From CAZXFH01 sp964640055 (GTDB lineage Bacteria; Fidelibacterota; UBA2242; JAFGTP01), in NCBI GenBank assembly GCA_964640055.1, contig CAZXFH010000004.1:42773-106772 (forward strand): 64,000 nucleotides of DNA, written 5' to 3'. This document shows positions 1-8,210 of this stretch, piece by piece. The stretch's first letter is position 1; the number at the start of each line of letters is the position of its first letter. The notes below the pieces were generated by a model. It saw only the letters and a list, made by a program, of their open reading frames with translations. It did not search any database and was not told the DNA's origin. The translations under genes and the position numbers were made by a program.

Positions 1-1
1 C

Positions 2-1336
2 TATAACTCCCAAAATGACCCTCCTCTACCGGTAACCCGTGGATTCCATCCCGCCAACGGTGCCATCATCAACAGCCAACAACCCACGATCCAATGGACG
101 GCAGTCAACGATCCGGATTTCCGGGACTTTACTTATCGCCTGACCTATGATCTGCAATTGTCCTTATCAGCAAATTTCGAGTCGGATTCACTCAGGTCCT
201 ATCAAACGTCACCCGGAGAAAGCAGACTGAAAATCCCGGAGCCTCTGACGGAAAATAAATCCTGGTATTACCGGGTGCGGGCAATGGATGAACACGGCGC
301 TGCATCCGACTGGTCCCTCCCCCAGCACTTGATCATCAATGCGTTCAACGAGCCCCCTTATACAGTCAGCGAAGGGTTTTTACCCAAGGATTCAATGCTG
401 GTGGATGTGCTGACGCCAGTGCTCAGCTGGCATACGGTTTCCGATCCCGATCCGGCACAGGATGAGCATGACATTCATTATCTGATCCGCTATGTGCCCG
501 CTGAATACCTGGGAACCAGTAAGGAGCATAAAAAAAGCAAGGTTGTAAAAAGCAAACATCACGTGAACAGTCTACGGTTACCGCCGCTCGCAGAAAATAT
601 ATATTACGCTTATCAGATCGCTGCTCAGGATCCGGACGGCGAACGGGCTCCTTGGTCGGACTGGCACATTTTCGGGGTCAATAGTATTGACGAGGCGCCG
701 CGCTCCTTCAGCCTGCTCTATCCCACCTATCAAAGCGACTCAGTGGCGGTGAGCACAGCCTTTAGCTGGCAAAACACCCGGGATGCGGATCCGGGCAATT
801 ATATCAACTATACACTCTATTACAGTGCTGATAGCTTATTTCATTCTGCTGTCGAGAAAATCGATCTGGAGGCTCCCCGTGGAGATACGGTGGTCTTTCA
901 GCCGATGCACCCTCTGCAGCCAGCCAGAAAATATTTCTGGAAAGTGGCAGCCAAAGACAACACCGGCTTGATCCGCTGGGGATCGAATTCAGATCAACAC
1001 CCCTTTGTCTTCCGCACTCAGGGCTTTCAACGGGCATTGGGTAAGCCGGCCGGGGCGAACCGCTTTTACCTCTACCAGAACTCCCCCAACCCCTTCAATG
1101 AAATCACCCGTATCCGCTATGAAGTGGCCGAATACAGTAATATATCAATGACTATCTATAATGTATTGGGAAAGAAGATCAAAACCCTGACCTCGGCCCC
1201 CCATAGCGCCGGCACCCACGAAACCTACTGGGACGGTACAGATATGTATGGCAACCGTGTGCCAGGAGGAATGTACCTGTGTCAGATGAGGGCCAAGGAT
1301 TACATCACCCATCGCAAGGTTGTTTTATTACGCTGA
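2..1336 (+). CDS. Secreted FN3-like repeat protein with C-terminal sorting domain (5' end outside window)
   Basis: The reading frame is open from the left edge, so the N terminus lies outside the window; an internal TTG at 158 is not a believable start. At least three repeat units of roughly 100 residues are visible, each with a Pro-rich turn, an L.W strand and a DPD motif, which resembles fibronectin type III or Ig-like folds. The last ~85 residues contain NSPNPFN, then a beta-rich segment (VLGKKIKTL, DGTDMYGNRVPGG) ending in KVVLLR. This matches the type-A C-terminal sorting domain / FlgD-Ig-like fold used by the type IX secretion system in FCB bacteria. I infer a surface or secreted protein. 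Which substrate or partner it binds cannot be told. No enzyme domain is visible in this part. Confidence 0.8.
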   Translation, partial: YNSQNDPPLPVTRGFHPANGAIINSQQPTIQWTAVNDPDFRDFTYRLTYDLQLSLSANFESDSLRSYQTSPGESRLKIPEPLTENKSWYYRVRAMDEHGAASDWSLPQHLIINAFNEPPYTVSEGFLPKDSMLVDVLTPVLSWHTVSDPDPAQDEHDIHYLIRYVPAEYLGTSKEHKKSKVVKSKHHVNSLRLPPLAENIYYAYQIAAQDPDGERAPWSDWHIFGVNSIDEAPRSFSLLYPTYQSDSVAVSTAFSWQNTRDADPGNYINYTLYYSADSLFHSAVEKIDLEAPRGDTVVFQPMHPLQPARKYFWKVAAKDNTGLIRWGSNSDQHPFVFRTQGFQRALGKPAGANRFYLYQNSPNPFNEITRIRYEVAEYSNISMTIYNVLGKKIKTLTSAPHSAGTHETYWDGTDMYGNRVPGGMYLCQMRAKDYITHRKVVLLR

Positions 1337-1380
1337 AACGGTTCAGAGGTCCACTGTTGAAATAAGGCGCGGAGGTCGGC

Positions 1381-1396
1381 AAACAGCCGGCTGTTT
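1381..1396. other. 16-bp perfect palindrome after the secreted-protein gene
   Basis: AAACAGCCGGCTGTTT is self-complementary and lies 45 bp after the stop codon of the secreted-protein gene. It could form a short hairpin end for that transcript, but it lacks a loop and a following T-run, so a terminator role is only a guess. Confidence 0.3.
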
Positions 1397-1422
1397 TGGG
1401 CGCTAGCCTTTAAATATTTTTC

Positions 1423-1451
1423 TTGCTAATTCCCACCTGAGTATTTATAAT
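1423..1451 (+). promoter_or_regulatory. Sigma70-like promoter for the acyl carrier protein gene
   Basis: TTGCTA (1423-1428) and TATAAT (1446-1451) are separated by exactly 17 bp and lie 47 bp before the ATG of the acyl carrier protein gene. The -10 hexamer matches the sigma70 consensus exactly. No experimental support; this lineage may use a somewhat different consensus. Confidence 0.55.
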
Positions 1452-1497
1452 AAGACTCACGCTAAAATTGGAATAAAGCTAAAAACAGGAGGATTGT

Positions 1498-1740
1498 ATG
1501 GAAACCAAAGAGGTTGAAGCCAAAGTCAAGAAGGTGATCTCAGAAGTATTAAAGATCGATGATTCTGAAATAACCAATGATGCCAACTTTATTTTCGATC
1601 TGGGTGCTGATTCGGCTCAAAGCTTAGAGTTGGTCGCGGCTTTTGAAGAAGAGTTTGACATTGAAATGGATGAAGATAAGGCACTGGAGATACAGAATGT
1701 TTCCGATGCAGTGGAATTTATCAACGAGTATCTGGATTAA
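1498..1740 (+). CDS. acpP: Acyl carrier protein
   Basis: An 80-residue acidic protein with the usual acyl carrier protein length and layout. The phosphopantetheine attachment serine is Ser39 in FDLGADSAQSLELV; family members usually have DSL after Gly-Ala, so Ala40 is a substitution next to the modified serine. The following helix (AAFEEEFDIEMDED) is typical of helix II. A strong Shine-Dalgarno AGGAGG lies just before the ATG and a near-consensus promoter lies upstream. The next gene, 19 bp downstream, is an acyl-CoA synthetase, so the pair may be cotranscribed. It may be the general fatty-acid ACP or a specialised second one; fatty-acid synthesis genes are not adjacent, so I cannot decide. 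Confidence 0.9.
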   Translation: METKEVEAKVKKVISEVLKIDDSEITNDANFIFDLGADSAQSLELVAAFEEEFDIEMDEDKALEIQNVSDAVEFINEYLD

Positions 1741-1759
1741 ATAAAGGAGAACCTAACCC

Positions 1760-3895
1760 ATGCCCAAGGATAACGATAATACCAAACAGAATTCTTTAGA
1801 AAAGATCTTCTATCCGGAATCTGTTGCAGTGGTAGGGGCCAATAAAGTGCCGGGTACGGTCCCCCATGATATCATTCACAATATTCTCAAAGCCGATTTT
1901 CAAGGCATTGTCTATCCGGTCAGTCCCCGTGAAAAATTCATTTCCGGGTCCAAAGCCTACAAATATGTGGTTGATATTGAAGATCCCGTCGATCTGGCCA
2001 TTATTGTCTTTCCCAGCTCAGTGGTACATCTGGCCCTGGAGCAGTGCGGGAAAAAGGGCGTCAAGGCCGCGATCATCATTTCCGCAGGCTTCAAGGAAGT
2101 TAGTGGTGAGGGGCGCAAACGGGAAGAGAACCTGTTAAAAATTGCCAAGAAATATGGCATCTCTTTTATCGGGCCAAATTGTCTGGGGGTGATCAATACC
2201 GACCGGAAAACATCGCTAAACGCCTCTTTTGCCCGTCAAATGCCTGAGGAAGGCAATATTGGTTTCCTGTCGCAAAGTGGCGCTCTGTGTACGGCGGTAC
2301 TGGACTATGCCCGGGCCAATCATATCGGCTTTTCCAAATTTGTCAGCTTCGGCAATAAAGCCGATATCAATGAGATCGATCTACTCTATTATCTGGGGGA
2401 AGACCCCAAGACCGATGTCATTTTACTCTACCTGGAGGAGATTCGTGACGGCCGCGCACTGATGAAAGCCGCCGATCATATTATCCGGGAAACCGGCAAA
2501 CCGATCCTGGCGTTGAAATCCGGCCGCACCGAAGCCGGAGCCTCAGCCGCTGCCTCCCACACCGGTTCTCTGGCCGGGAGTGATGAGATCACCGAAGCGG
2601 CCTTACGCCAAGCCGGTATCATTCGCTGCCGGGACATTGAGGAGATGTTCAACAAGGCCATTGCCATGGCCTACCAAAACCTGCCGGATAACGACAATAT
2701 CGCTATTATCACCAATGCCGGCGGTCCGGGCGTGCTGACCACCGATGCCGCCATCAAAGAAGGATTGTCTTTGGCTAAATTTTCAGACCAGACCACTTCT
2801 GTTTTGAAAAAAAGTCTACCCAAGACTGCCAATATCAAAAATCCGGTGGACGTGATCGGAGATGCCCGGGCTGAGCGTTATAAGATCGCCCTTTCACAGA
2901 TCCTGAAAGATGTTAATGTTGACGGTGCTTTTGTCATCCTGACCCCCCAATCCATGACCGACATCGATACCATCGCCCGGGAGGTCGCCAACGTGGTCGA
3001 ACAATACGACAAGCCGGTCTATACCTCTTTTATGGGCAAGGCGGATGTGGCTTCGGGGGTGGATATTCTACAACGTAATAAAATCCCCCATTATCAATTA
3101 CCCGAGACCATGTGTAAAGCCTTTGCCACGGCTTACCGCTTCCATACCCACCGCCAATCAGAGTTGGACACCTCACAAGTCTACGAAGACGTGGACAAGC
3201 AAAAAGCCCGCACCATCCTGAACAAAGCTGTTAAGGAAGGCAAGAAATACCTGCCCGAACATGAAGCCGTCAAAGTACTGCAAACCTACCGGCTCACCCT
3301 GCCGGAAGAAAAACTGGCCACCTCTAAAGAAAAGGCTGTCCGGTTCGCCAAAGATATCGGCTTTCCGGTGGTAATGAAAGTTATGTCCAAGGATGTGGTG
3401 CATAAATTCGACGCCAAAGGCGTGATCCTCAACATTAATTCCAACCAGGAAGCCGAACAAGCCTATGACCGTATCCATAAGAATGTGCAAAAAAAGCATC
3501 CCGGGGCCAAAATCGACGGCATTCTGGTCGAGCAAATGATCCCGGAAGGTCAGGAGGTTATTCTGGGCGTCAAACGGGATCCCTCTTTCGGCCCGGTGAT
3601 TATGTTCGGTCTAGGCGGCATCTATGTGGAAATCTTCAAGGATGTCAGCTTCCGCGTAGCGCCCCTGGATAAAGAAACCGCCCAGGAAATGATCAATGAT
3701 ACTCGGGCCGCAACCCTGCTGAAAGGGGCCCGGGGACTCTCGGCGCGTGATATGAATGCCCTGCAGGATGCGATCATTCGCCTGGGACAACTGGCCATGG
3801 ATTGCCCCCAGATCAAGGAATTAGATATCAATCCTCTGATCGTACTTGAAAAGGATCAGGGCTGCTATGTGGCAGACGCCCGGATCATGCTATAG
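1760..3895 (+). CDS. Acyl-CoA synthetase, NDP-forming (acetate-CoA ligase ADP-forming type, fused alpha-beta)
   Basis: 711 residues with the full alpha-beta fusion layout: CoA-binding Rossmann domain (~10-140), succinyl-CoA-ligase-like domains (~150-460, with GFLSQSGALCTAVLDYA), and a C-terminal ATP-grasp domain (~490-711, with VVMKVMSKDVVHK and GLGGIYVEIFKDVSFR). His267 in SHTGSLAGSDE sits where the phosphorylated histidine of this family is expected. Family members interconvert acyl-CoA + ADP + Pi with acid + CoA + ATP, giving substrate-level ATP from acetyl-CoA or other acyl-CoAs. No GNAT domain is present, so it is not a Pat-type protein acetyltransferase. Preceded by AAGGAG. Substrate range (acetate, branched-chain or aryl acids) cannot be read from sequence. 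Confidence 0.85.
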   Translation: MPKDNDNTKQNSLEKIFYPESVAVVGANKVPGTVPHDIIHNILKADFQGIVYPVSPREKFISGSKAYKYVVDIEDPVDLAIIVFPSSVVHLALEQCGKKGVKAAIIISAGFKEVSGEGRKREENLLKIAKKYGISFIGPNCLGVINTDRKTSLNASFARQMPEEGNIGFLSQSGALCTAVLDYARANHIGFSKFVSFGNKADINEIDLLYYLGEDPKTDVILLYLEEIRDGRALMKAADHIIRETGKPILALKSGRTEAGASAAASHTGSLAGSDEITEAALRQAGIIRCRDIEEMFNKAIAMAYQNLPDNDNIAIITNAGGPGVLTTDAAIKEGLSLAKFSDQTTSVLKKSLPKTANIKNPVDVIGDARAERYKIALSQILKDVNVDGAFVILTPQSMTDIDTIAREVANVVEQYDKPVYTSFMGKADVASGVDILQRNKIPHYQLPETMCKAFATAYRFHTHRQSELDTSQVYEDVDKQKARTILNKAVKEGKKYLPEHEAVKVLQTYRLTLPEEKLATSKEKAVRFAKDIGFPVVMKVMSKDVVHKFDAKGVILNINSNQEAEQAYDRIHKNVQKKHPGAKIDGILVEQMIPEGQEVILGVKRDPSFGPVIMFGLGGIYVEIFKDVSFRVAPLDKETAQEMINDTRAATLLKGARGLSARDMNALQDAIIRLGQLAMDCPQIKELDINPLIVLEKDQGCYVADARIML

Positions 3896-3935
3896 ATTTA
3901 AGTGAATCATCATTATTTAACGAAAGGAGTTTAAG

Positions 3936-4745
3936 ATGAGAATTTTGATCCAAGATAACTATCAATGTCTCAGCAAATGGGTGGCCTATTATGTGGTCAA
4001 GAAAATAAAGGACTTTAAGCCTACGAAGGACAGCCCTTTTGTTTTGGGGCTGCCGACCGGTTCTTCCCCACTGGGGACCTATCAGGAACTGATCGAGCTT
4101 TACAAAGAGGGAAAAATTTCCTTTGAAAATGTGGTCACCTTTAATATGGATGAATATGTGGGGCTGGCTGAAGATCATCCCCAGAGCTACCATTATTTTA
4201 TGCACAGCAACTTCTTCAGCCATATTGATATCCCGGATGAAAACATCAATATACTGGACGGCAATGCCGATGACCTCGATAAGGAATGCGAAGAATACGA
4301 AGCCAAAATCAAAAAAGCAGGCGGAATTCACATCTTTCTGGGCGGTATCGGTCCCGACGGCCATATTGCCTTTAACGAACCAGGCTCTTCACTCTCTTCC
4401 CGTACCCGGCTGAAAACCCTGACCTACGATACACGTGTGGCCAATTCCCGCTTCTTTGATAATGATATCAACAAGGTGCCCAAGCTGGCTTTAACCGTGG
4501 GCGTGGGAACTGTAATGGACGCTGACGAAGTTCTGATCATTATCAATGGCTATAAGAAAGCCCGGGCCGTGCGTATGGCCGTAGAAGGGGGCGTGAATCA
4601 CATGTGGACCGTATCTGCCCTGCAGTTGCACAAGCACGGCATCATCATATGTGATGACGATTCCACCATGGAACTGAAAGTGGGTACTGTTAAATATTTC
4701 AAAGATATTGAAAAAGAGGCCCTGGAAAATCTGCCGCAACTTTAA
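3936..4745 (+). CDS. nagB: Glucosamine-6-phosphate deaminase
   Basis: 269 residues, the usual length. It converts glucosamine-6-phosphate to fructose-6-phosphate and ammonia. The phosphate-binding loop GLPTGSSPLGTY, the FNMDEYVGL motif with Asp72, and GGIGPDGHIAFNEPGSS with Asp141, His143 and Glu148 fall at the same numbers as the catalytic residues of the E. coli enzyme. A good Shine-Dalgarno (GAAAGGAG) precedes the ATG. No nagA or transporter is adjacent, so it may serve general amino-sugar recycling; a NamZ-type muramidase lipoprotein near 45.2 kb could feed the same pool. Confidence 0.95.
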   Translation: MRILIQDNYQCLSKWVAYYVVKKIKDFKPTKDSPFVLGLPTGSSPLGTYQELIELYKEGKISFENVVTFNMDEYVGLAEDHPQSYHYFMHSNFFSHIDIPDENINILDGNADDLDKECEEYEAKIKKAGGIHIFLGGIGPDGHIAFNEPGSSLSSRTRLKTLTYDTRVANSRFFDNDINKVPKLALTVGVGTVMDADEVLIIINGYKKARAVRMAVEGGVNHMWTVSALQLHKHGIIICDDDSTMELKVGTVKYFKDIEKEALENLPQL

Positions 4746-4827
4746 TAATATAAGTAAGGGGGAGAAGCTATTGCAGCCAACTTTCCCGGTATATATTTTG
4801 AACCATTGGAAATAATGAAGGAAAATC

Positions 4828-6810
4828 ATGAAATATCGAGCACTTACTGCTGCTGAAATTGAACAATTAGAAAAACAAGGCTGCCGGGCCACAGACTGGC
4901 AAAATGTTCAGGTAAGCGAAGAATTTCGTCCGGATCCACTGGTCAACGTTCACTTTCAAGGAAAGGTCCATCTGGGCCGTTTTGAAAAAGAGATTGAAAT
5001 CCAGGCGGGCATCACCAAACAGAGCGGCCTGCAGGATTGCTTTATCCAGGATTGCACCCTGGCGGATAATGTTTACGTAAATGGGGTCAAAAATCTGGTG
5101 GGCTACCATCTCTATCCGGAAGCGGCTATTGAAAATGTCGGCAGTCTGACCGTCACCGGAGAGTCCACATTCGGTAATGGCACTGAGATCGAGGTCCTGA
5201 ACGAAGGCGGCGGCCGGGAGCTACCGCTCTACAACCAGCTGACCGCCCAGATCGCCTACCTGCTGGTTAATTACCGTCATAATCAGGATTTTATTAAACA
5301 ACTGCAGAAACTGATCTGGGATTATGTGCATCAACAGAAAGCTTCCCACGGTACCGTTGAAACAGGAGCCCGCATCCTGAACAGCAGCACGGTCCGCGAT
5401 CTGAATATCGGTTCGCATGCCGTAATTAACGGGGCCTTGACCCTGGAAAACGGTACTCTGGTCAGCTCGGCCGAGGCACCGGCTACCATTGGCAGCGATG
5501 TTATTGCCCGCGATTTTATTGCCCAGGAGGGCTCCAAAATCGAAGACGGGGCCGTGGTAGAAAATTGTTTTATCGGACAAGCCGTAACCATCGGCAAACA
5601 GTTTTCCGCTGAGCATTCCGCCATCTTCGCCAATTCAGAGTTCTTTCACGGCGAAGGGCTCAGTATCTTTGCCGGTCCCTACACCGTCTCCCATCACAAA
5701 TCCTCCCTATTGATTGCCGGACTCTTCTCTTTTTATAATGCGGGCAGCGGCACAAATCAGAGTAACCATATGTACAAACTCGGCCCTTTGCATCAGGGTA
5801 TTCTGGAACGGGGCTCAAAAACCGGGTCCTTTTCCTACCTGCTCTGGCCGGCCCGGATCGGGGCTTTTACCGCGGTGATCGGTAAACACTATAGCAATTT
5901 TGACACGACTACGTTCCCCTTTTCCTATCTGGAAGAAGATGAAGGTAAAAGTGTACTGACGCCGGCCATGAACCTGCTGACCGTGGGCACCCTGCGCGAC
6001 AGCCGCAAATGGCCCAACCGGGATAAACGCCAGAGTCAGGACAAATTGGACCTGATCAATTTCGAACTCTTCAGCCCCTATACCATCGGCCGGGTGCTGA
6101 TAGCCATCGACTTGTTAAAATCCCTTTATGAAACGGCTTCCAGAAAACAGGAATATGTTAAATATAAGGGCGTTCACATCAAGCGCTTATTACTGCGCAC
6201 AACCCGTAAATACTATCAGATCGCGATCAATATTTACCTGGGTAACGAGATCGTGAAAAGATTAAAGGGCCAGCTGGATTCCAAAACCAGCTTCAAAGCC
6301 CTGAAACCGAAGCTTTTTGCCCATGCAGGCGATATCAGTCAGACCTGGACCGATCTCTCCGGTATGATCGCACCCATGGACAAGCTCAACCGACTGGTGG
6401 CGGATGTTACCGATCTAAAGATTACCGATATTCAGGGCATGCGTCAGGCGCTGCAGGAGATCCATGATGCCTATGCGGAAGATAATTGGTACTGGTGCCT
6501 GGATCTGCTGCAAGGACAATTGAAAAAACCCCTGACCAACATCACCAACCAGGACATTATGGAAGTGATCGAAATCTGGAAAGATAATGTCATTAAACTG
6601 AACAACATGATCCTGAAAGATGCCCGCAAGGAATTTGATCCCAACAGCCGCTTCGGATATGGTCTCGACGGTGATGAAGATGTCAAAGCCCGTGATTTTG
6701 CAGCCGTGCGCGGGGCCTATGATCAGAATAGTTTTGTGACCGGCCTGCAAGCTGAAAATGAACAGGTGGCGGAAACGGCTGAGCAACTGATTCAATTGTT
6801 GAAAAAGTAA
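4828..6810 (+). CDS. DUF4954 family protein (hexapeptide-like beta-helix)
   Basis: 660 residues matching the DUF4954 family known from Bacteroidetes and spirochaetes; the N-terminal pattern (YRALTAAEIEQLE, then FQGKVHLGRFEKE) is characteristic. Residues ~40-300 show repeating short strands with I/V-G-x-x-A spacing as in left-handed beta-helix acyl/nucleotidyl transferases (GSHAVINGALTLENGTLV). The rest is helical and ends in an acidic tail. The biochemical role of the family is not established as far as I know; a sugar-nucleotide or acyl transferase-like activity is inference from the fold. It follows nagB by 82 bp, in line with a sugar-phosphate link but not proof. Confidence 0.75.
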   Translation: MKYRALTAAEIEQLEKQGCRATDWQNVQVSEEFRPDPLVNVHFQGKVHLGRFEKEIEIQAGITKQSGLQDCFIQDCTLADNVYVNGVKNLVGYHLYPEAAIENVGSLTVTGESTFGNGTEIEVLNEGGGRELPLYNQLTAQIAYLLVNYRHNQDFIKQLQKLIWDYVHQQKASHGTVETGARILNSSTVRDLNIGSHAVINGALTLENGTLVSSAEAPATIGSDVIARDFIAQEGSKIEDGAVVENCFIGQAVTIGKQFSAEHSAIFANSEFFHGEGLSIFAGPYTVSHHKSSLLIAGLFSFYNAGSGTNQSNHMYKLGPLHQGILERGSKTGSFSYLLWPARIGAFTAVIGKHYSNFDTTTFPFSYLEEDEGKSVLTPAMNLLTVGTLRDSRKWPNRDKRQSQDKLDLINFELFSPYTIGRVLIAIDLLKSLYETASRKQEYVKYKGVHIKRLLLRTTRKYYQIAINIYLGNEIVKRLKGQLDSKTSFKALKPKLFAHAGDISQTWTDLSGMIAPMDKLNRLVADVTDLKITDIQGMRQALQEIHDAYAEDNWYWCLDLLQGQLKKPLTNITNQDIMEVIEIWKDNVIKLNNMILKDARKEFDPNSRFGYGLDGDEDVKARDFAAVRGAYDQNSFVTGLQAENEQVAETAEQLIQLLKK

Positions 6811-6841
6811 ATTGTTATAAATATCTTAAATCAATATCAGG

Positions 6842-6869
6842 ACTTCCCTGCTTAAAATTCCAGGGAAGT
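6842..6869. other. 9-bp hairpin between the DUF4954 gene and phoH
   Basis: ACTTCCCTG (6842-6850) pairs exactly with CAGGGAAGT (6861-6869) around a 10-nt A/T-rich loop. It is located 31 bp after the DUF4954 stop and before phoH. It could be a weak terminator or attenuator, but no strong T-run follows. Confidence 0.35.
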
Positions 6870-6900
6870 TCCTGGTTTATAATCCAATTTATGAGGTACA

Positions 6901-7857
6901 ATGGCAAAAAAAACCGTCGAGATCAACGGCGTTGATCCGCTTTCGGTTCTGGGTGTCAATGATAAAAACCTGAAACTGTTGCGGGAAAATTTCCCTCTGA
7001 AAATCCATGCCCGTGGCAATAAAATCACCCTGCAAGGTCCGCAAGCGCAAATCCAGCAAATGGAGCGCATTCTGGGCGAAATGTTTCTGACCATCAACCA
7101 GAAAGGCTATATCGACGAAGCTGATATTAAAACCCTGATCAAGGTGGAAACCGGCGGCGCGGAACGGAAAGAGACGATCACGCCGGAAACCGTAATCCTG
7201 TTCAAAAAAGACGGGGCGATCAAACCGCGTTCGCCCAATCAGGAAAAATATTATCGCTCCACCCAAAAGAATGATATTGTCTTCTCCATTGGCCCGGCCG
7301 GAACCGGTAAAACCTATCTGGCCGTAGCCATTGCCGTCGCTGCTTTCCGCAACCATGATGTGCGCCGGATTGTCCTGACCCGGCCGGCTGTGGAGGCTGG
7401 CGAGAGTCTCGGCTTTCTGCCCGGTGACCTAAGGGAAAAAATCGAACCCTACCTGGCGCCCCTTTATGACGCGCTCTATGAAATGATGCCGGCCGATAAA
7501 CTGAAAAACCTGACCGACCAGAAGGTGGTTGAGATCCTGCCCCTGGCCTATATGCGCGGCCGCACCCTGAACAACGCCTTTGTAATCCTGGACGAAGCCC
7601 AGAACACCACCAACATGCAGATGAAGATGTTCCTTACCCGCCTGGGCGCTAATTCCAAAGCCATTGTGACCGGTGATATCACCCAGATCGATCTGCCCAG
7701 CCGGAATAATTCCGGGCTGATCCAGGCCCGCGATATCCTCAGCGGTATCGAGGGTATTGATTTTATCTATTTTGATGAACGGGATGTGGTGCGCCATCCC
7801 CTGGTCAAACAGATCATCCGCGCCTATAACGAGGAAAACCCGCCGGAGCAGAGCTAA
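6901..7857 (+). CDS. phoH: PhoH family ATPase
   Basis: 318 residues, the usual length for PhoH. A KH-like N-terminal region (~10-75) is followed by the PhoH ATPase domain with Walker A GPAGTGKT (131-138), Walker B VILDEAQNTT (Asp231) and the family motif TGDITQIDLPS. PhoH proteins are cytosolic ATPases linked to RNA metabolism and ribosome maturation, often beside ybeY; no ybeY is present here. Start ATG chosen because it is the first in frame and gives the standard N terminus; the upstream Shine-Dalgarno is weak (TGAGG). Confidence 0.9.
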   Translation: MAKKTVEINGVDPLSVLGVNDKNLKLLRENFPLKIHARGNKITLQGPQAQIQQMERILGEMFLTINQKGYIDEADIKTLIKVETGGAERKETITPETVILFKKDGAIKPRSPNQEKYYRSTQKNDIVFSIGPAGTGKTYLAVAIAVAAFRNHDVRRIVLTRPAVEAGESLGFLPGDLREKIEPYLAPLYDALYEMMPADKLKNLTDQKVVEILPLAYMRGRTLNNAFVILDEAQNTTNMQMKMFLTRLGANSKAIVTGDITQIDLPSRNNSGLIQARDILSGIEGIDFIYFDERDVVRHPLVKQIIRAYNEENPPEQS

Positions 7858-7913
7858 AGCGTATAACTCATCCCCTTTTAAAAGATTTTCGCAAGCGGGA
7901 GATAATGCAAACT

Positions 7914-7952
7914 CCCCTTCTCTTGCCAAGAGAAGGGGCCGGGGGATAAGTT
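7914..7952 (+). repeat. Repeat family R1, copy 1
   Basis: CCCCTTCTCTT and AAGAGAAGGGG form an 11-bp perfect stem with a 3-nt loop, followed by a G-rich tail ending in GATAAGTT. Similar copies are at 18544-18582 and 54794-54831, with a fragment at 63488-63503. All are at or near gene 3' ends. Confidence 0.75.
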
Positions 7953-8021
7953 CAAAACCAACCAGTACCGCAGGGCATTAACCCCCAACTTCAGTTGGGG
8001 GCAGCAACAAAACCGAATACC

Positions 8022-8185
8022 CGAGAACGGTTTCAACCGTTTCCAGCAATAAAGCCCTTAAAAGGGCTCCGAGAGTTAGTTGCTATTATATACCCCCGGT
8101 TGAAACCGGGGGCTAATCCTAATCTTTTTTATATGTCATCCCTATTTGTCGATTGGCGCAAGCGGAATGTCCTGTTTATTCCCCT
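8022..8185 (+). repeat. 164-bp direct repeat R2, left copy
   Basis: Matches 18385-18548 along its whole length with only two mismatches that I can find. It contains three consecutive palindromes: AACGGTT/AACCGTT, AGCCCTT/AAGGGCT and CCCCCGGTT/AACCGGGGG. It ends 25 bp from the hsdR stop codon, so the two copies enclose the restriction island. The palindrome array is like REP/RAYT-associated elements; no transposase gene is nearby. Confidence 0.85.
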
Positions 8186-8210
8186 CAACACGCCTCAGAA
8201 GGTCATTCTT

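Larger units (their letters stand above)
7858..8210. other. Gene-free stretch made of palindromic repeats
   Basis: No convincing gene. From left to right it holds a reversed fragment of repeat family R1 (AACTCATCCCCTTTTA, 7865-7880), a full R1 element (7914-7952), an isolated hairpin (CCCCCAACT/AGTTGGGGG, 7982-8001) and the left copy of the 164-bp repeat R2 (8022-8185). It forms the left border of the restriction island; both flanking genes end here. Confidence 0.7.
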
